Shown here piece after piece: positions 61,852 to 64,000 of a DNA stretch of 64,000 nt. A program made the position numbers and the translations under genes. Position 1 is the first letter of the stretch. Every line of letters begins with the position of its first letter. The stretch is taken from contig NZ_WTYA01000005.1 in NCBI RefSeq assembly GCF_009828025.1, positions 186,001-250,000 of the forward strand, written 5' to 3'. The notes below the pieces were generated by a model that made no database searches, was not told the DNA's origin, and saw only the letters and a program-made list of their open reading frames with translations. Source of the stretch: Qipengyuania algicida (lineage in GTDB: Bacteria > Pseudomonadota > Alphaproteobacteria > Sphingomonadales > Sphingomonadaceae).

Positions 61852-62250
61852 ATGAAAGCCTTGTTCCAGCATACTGCGATTACCCAAGGGGTGGCGGTTC
61901 GGGTGGCGGTCAGTTTCCTGCCCGAGCAGTCCCAGCCGGATGCCGGCAAATGGTTCTGGGTTTATCATATCAGGATCGAAAATCACTCGCACGAGACGCT
62001 GCAGCTTATGACGCGGCATTGGCGGATCACCGATGCCGGTGGTCGGGTCGGCCTGGTCGATGGTGATGGGGTTGTCGGAGAACAGCCGCTCCTCAAACCC
62101 GGCGAAAGCCACGACTATGTTTCGGGCTGCCCGCTTGATACGGCGCATGGCTCGATGGAAGGGTTCTACACATTCCATCGCGAAAATGGCGAGCCCTTCG
62201 AAGTGCGGATCCCCTTCTTTCCTCTCGCGGCACCGGCTACCGCGGACTGA
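61852..62250 (+). CDS. apaG: ApaG protein
   Basis: A 132-residue beta-sandwich (FN3-like) protein: FWVYHIRIENHSHETLQLMTRHWRITDA and the C-terminal GSMEGFYTFHRENGEPFEVRIPFF are the ApaG signature. Linked to Co/Mg resistance in enterobacteria; molecular function unsettled. No apaH or rsmA beside it. ATG 61852. Confidence 0.94.
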   Translation: MKALFQHTAITQGVAVRVAVSFLPEQSQPDAGKWFWVYHIRIENHSHETLQLMTRHWRITDAGGRVGLVDGDGVVGEQPLLKPGESHDYVSGCPLDTAHGSMEGFYTFHRENGEPFEVRIPFFPLAAPATAD

Positions 62251-62481
62251 CAACGACGAATTTTGTGTTGCTTCTTACATCCTGGAAGCGACGAGTATTT
62301 CGCTTGGATTAACAAATGTTTCAGCCGGGACGGTGTGCGCATGCTATGATGCTGCGACATTCGCGCCTTGGTGTTTTTCGGATGCCGCCAAGCATTCCTA
62401 AATCATCACCGCGCGTTTCCTATCAAATGATGATTGGTCGCACATATTAAAGGTCACACTCATTCCGGTTGGAGCGAGCAC

Positions 62482-62679
62482 ATGAGAACATTCACGATTC
62501 GTTTCGAAGACGACGGCAAAGGCGAACCCAAATCGGTCGAATTCGAGGGCGTCGACCCGTTGAGCGTTTTCTCCATTCTTCAAGGCGAAAAATTCGACCG
62601 TCGTGTCGGATTGTGGGAAGGCAATGTGCGATTGGGCTCGCTGATGCGTGACAGCAACAATGTCTGGTCACTGGTGTAA
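62482..62679 (+). CDS. Conserved-looking small protein (65 aa)
   Basis: Starts at ATG 62482 with GGAG seven bases upstream; the in-frame upstream ATG lacks one. Acidic, with FTIRFEDDGKGEPKSVEFEGVDPLSVFSIL, suggesting a compact alpha/beta fold. I do not recognise a named family. Preceded by 230 non-coding bases, so it has its own promoter. Confidence 0.65.
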   Translation: MRTFTIRFEDDGKGEPKSVEFEGVDPLSVFSILQGEKFDRRVGLWEGNVRLGSLMRDSNNVWSLV

Positions 62680-62684
62680 GTCTG

Positions 62685-63464
62685 TCAGCTTCGACGCAGG
62701 ATCAGTGTCAGTCCCGTGCTGTCGCGCTCATCGGGCTGTTCATTTCCCAATACGCTTTGAGTCGCATCGGCTCGTGCCCGCGCAAGAATTTCCGGCGTAA
62801 CGGATGCCTCGTAAACAATCCGGTCTGCTCGCCCGAGCAACCGCACCTGTTTGATAGTCAGATCGTCCGGGTCATCGCTTACGATAAGCAATTCGATTCG
62901 TTCTGCCGCGGAGGTTTGGTGGCTACTGTTGATCCAGCGGTCCACAACGTCGTCACCATGATCCTTTAAAGGGTCGAGAGGGCCACCTTCTGATAAAGCT
63001 TCGTCCAGTGCGGCACGTCGATCATCCGAAGCCGGCCAGCGCGTGCGTATATTGTCGCGGGCGGCCGCCAGCGCCTGGGCCAATTTCCCAAGCGAGACGG
63101 GCAGCAAAGCCTCAAGACGCAATCGCAAATGCTTGGCCAATCCTGCGGAAGCTCCCCCGGTACTCACGGCGATGATCACCGGGTCGCGTTCGAGAATGCT
63201 GGGAAGGGTGAAGTCGCACAGTTCGGGCCGGTCGGCGACATTGACCAGCAATCCGCGCTGCTTGAGTCGATGCGCGATGATGTGCGGCTTTTCGCCATCG
63301 GCGACGGCAACGAAAGCCAGCCGTGCCTGATGCGCCTCGGCTTCGCTACAGCAAATCCCTCCCGCGCGTTCGATCAGCCGGCGCTTTGCCTCGGCTGCGG
63401 TGCCTTCACCCACGACCACAACGCGGCTTCCCGCGATCCGGTGGAAGAGGGCGAGCGAATGCAT
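62685..63464 (-). CDS. Precorrin-2 dehydrogenase/sirohydrochlorin ferrochelatase domain protein with remnant methyltransferase tail
   Basis: A 259-residue CysG N-domain protein: NAD motif VVVVGEGTAAEAKRRL, catalytic Asp region NVADRPELCDFTLPSIL, STGGASAGLAKHLR and the dimerisation helices. The last ~60 residues (IELLIVSDDPDDLTIKQVRLLGRADRIVYEASVTPEILARARADA) look like the first strands of the SUMT methyltransferase, but without its GAGPGDP loop and the rest of the domain. Start ATG 63464 overlaps the lysA stop (TGATG). Confidence 0.9.
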   Translation of the reverse strand: MHSLALFHRIAGSRVVVVGEGTAAEAKRRLIERAGGICCSEAEAHQARLAFVAVADGEKPHIIAHRLKQRGLLVNVADRPELCDFTLPSILERDPVIIAVSTGGASAGLAKHLRLRLEALLPVSLGKLAQALAAARDNIRTRWPASDDRRAALDEALSEGGPLDPLKDHGDDVVDRWINSSHQTSAAERIELLIVSDDPDDLTIKQVRLLGRADRIVYEASVTPEILARARADATQSVLGNEQPDERDSTGLTLILRRS

Positions 63465-64000
63465 CAGCCGAGCCAGTCCGGCACGCGTTCGGCATCCATG
63501 ATCGCGCTGGGTGAAATGCGATCGGCGACGACGGCGAACTTGTCGCCATCCACGAGCACTTCGGGAACGAAGCCGCGCGAATTGTAGCTGGAGGCCATGG
63601 TCGCACCATAGGCACCCGCCGTGCGGAAGACTGCGAGGTCGCCTGCTCCCAGCGCATCGGTTTCGCGGTCCATTGCGAATGTGTCGCCGGTTTCGCAGAT
63701 CGGGCCGACAATATGCGCGGTCATCCTCTCGCCAGTGGGTACGACAGCGTTAAAATCATGCCAGGCGCCATACATTGCCGGGCGCATGAGGTCGTTCATG
63801 GCAGCATCGACAACGACAAAGGGCGGACCGTTGCTGCTACGCTTGGCCCGGATGACGCGGGTAAGCAGTATGCCCGCATTGCCTGCGATCAGGCGACCAG
63901 GCTCGAACGCAAGGCGCACGTCCCAATCGTTGGTGATCCGCGCGACCATTGCGCCATATTCCGCCGGCGACGGCATGACGTCGTCAGCCTTATAGGGCAC
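63464..64000 (-). CDS. lysA: Diaminopimelate decarboxylase (5' end outside window)
   Basis: C-terminal 179 residues of the lysine biosynthesis decarboxylase: FEPGRLIAGNAG (PLP phosphate/substrate), CETGDTFAMDRE with the active-site cysteine, and GAYGATMASSYNSR. The gene runs off the right edge, so its start lies beyond 64000. Overlaps the cysG-like gene by one codon edge. Confidence 0.95.
   Translation of the reverse strand: MPYKADDVMPSPAEYGAMVARITNDWDVRLAFEPGRLIAGNAGILLTRVIRAKRSSNGPPFVVVDAAMNDLMRPAMYGAWHDFNAVVPTGERMTAHIVGPICETGDTFAMDRETDALGAGDLAVFRTAGAYGATMASSYNSRGFVPEVLVDGDKFAVVADRISPSAIMDAERVPDWLG

Noticed and set aside
1..64000. CRISPR arrays, tRNA/rRNA genes, insertion sequences, prophage
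   Set aside because: No regularly spaced repeats, cloverleaf-like sequences, transposases or phage genes were recognised anywhere in the window.

Overview
The window is about 64 kb of GC-rich chromosomal DNA from an alphaproteobacterium, most likely order Sphingomonadales and probably family Erythrobacteraceae. This is inferred from three secreted proteins ending in a PEPxxWA-type sorting tail, a MucR/Ros zinc-finger regulator beside Fur, a 5-aminolevulinate synthase (C4 haem route), small proteins of a kind I associate with sphingomonads, and frequent GTG/TTG starts. It is a core-genome window: dense and mostly housekeeping. I saw no tRNA, rRNA, insertion sequence, prophage or CRISPR array. 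Both edge genes are cut: phoH lacks its start at the left and lysA lacks its start at the right.

Layout. 1-3.3 kb: phoH-ybeY-corC and a LysR regulator. 3.3-7.6 kb: a minus-strand run nfuA, nitroreductase, tsaB, rimI, mucR, fur, plsC. 7.7-13.5 kb: M16 peptidase, class II DAHP synthase, PAS-GGDEF protein. 13.6-18.5 kb: ergothioneine genes egtB-egtD, retropepsin-like protease, tyrosine phosphatase, thioredoxin reductase. 18.5-20.5 kb: two MAPEG proteins behind a PLP-dependent dehydratase. 20.7-27.6 kb: a polyamine region with a four-gene operon (carboxy(nor)spermidine dehydrogenase, DUF486 membrane protein, NHL lipoprotein, carboxy(nor)spermidine decarboxylase), then an opposing 7TM-DISM GGDEF receptor, then ornithine decarboxylase behind a leader with a possible 19-codon leader peptide. 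28-30.5 kb: two PEP-CTERM proteins flanking a nitroreductase. 30.7-38.2 kb: hemA, murI, plsY, a frameshifted dprA, an AT-rich inserted gene pair, topA. 38-45.5 kb: MFS transporter, small helical protein, VOC protein, era-rnc-lepB, pgi, third PEP-CTERM protein. 45.7-51.9 kb: DEAD-box helicase, MscS channel, glutathione reductase, SDR reductase, TspO, UbiK. 52-64 kb: S9 peptidase, recO-leuB, GT2-GtrA and GT39 glycosyltransferases, metZ, second S9 peptidase, apaG, a small protein, siroheme synthase N-domain protein, lysA.

How the genes work together. Ornithine decarboxylase would supply putrescine, and the dehydrogenase/decarboxylase pair would convert it to spermidine (or a related triamine) by the carboxyspermidine route. 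egtB/egtD, trxB, gor and the MAPEG proteins form a scattered thiol-redox set. leuB, metZ, lysA, DAHP synthase and the dehydratase serve amino-acid metabolism. The M16 and two S9 enzymes are exported peptidases. The most unusual points are the AT-rich insertion beside a frameshifted dprA, the uncharacterised membrane protein and lipoprotein locked inside the polyamine operon, and the structured leader of ornithine decarboxylase.
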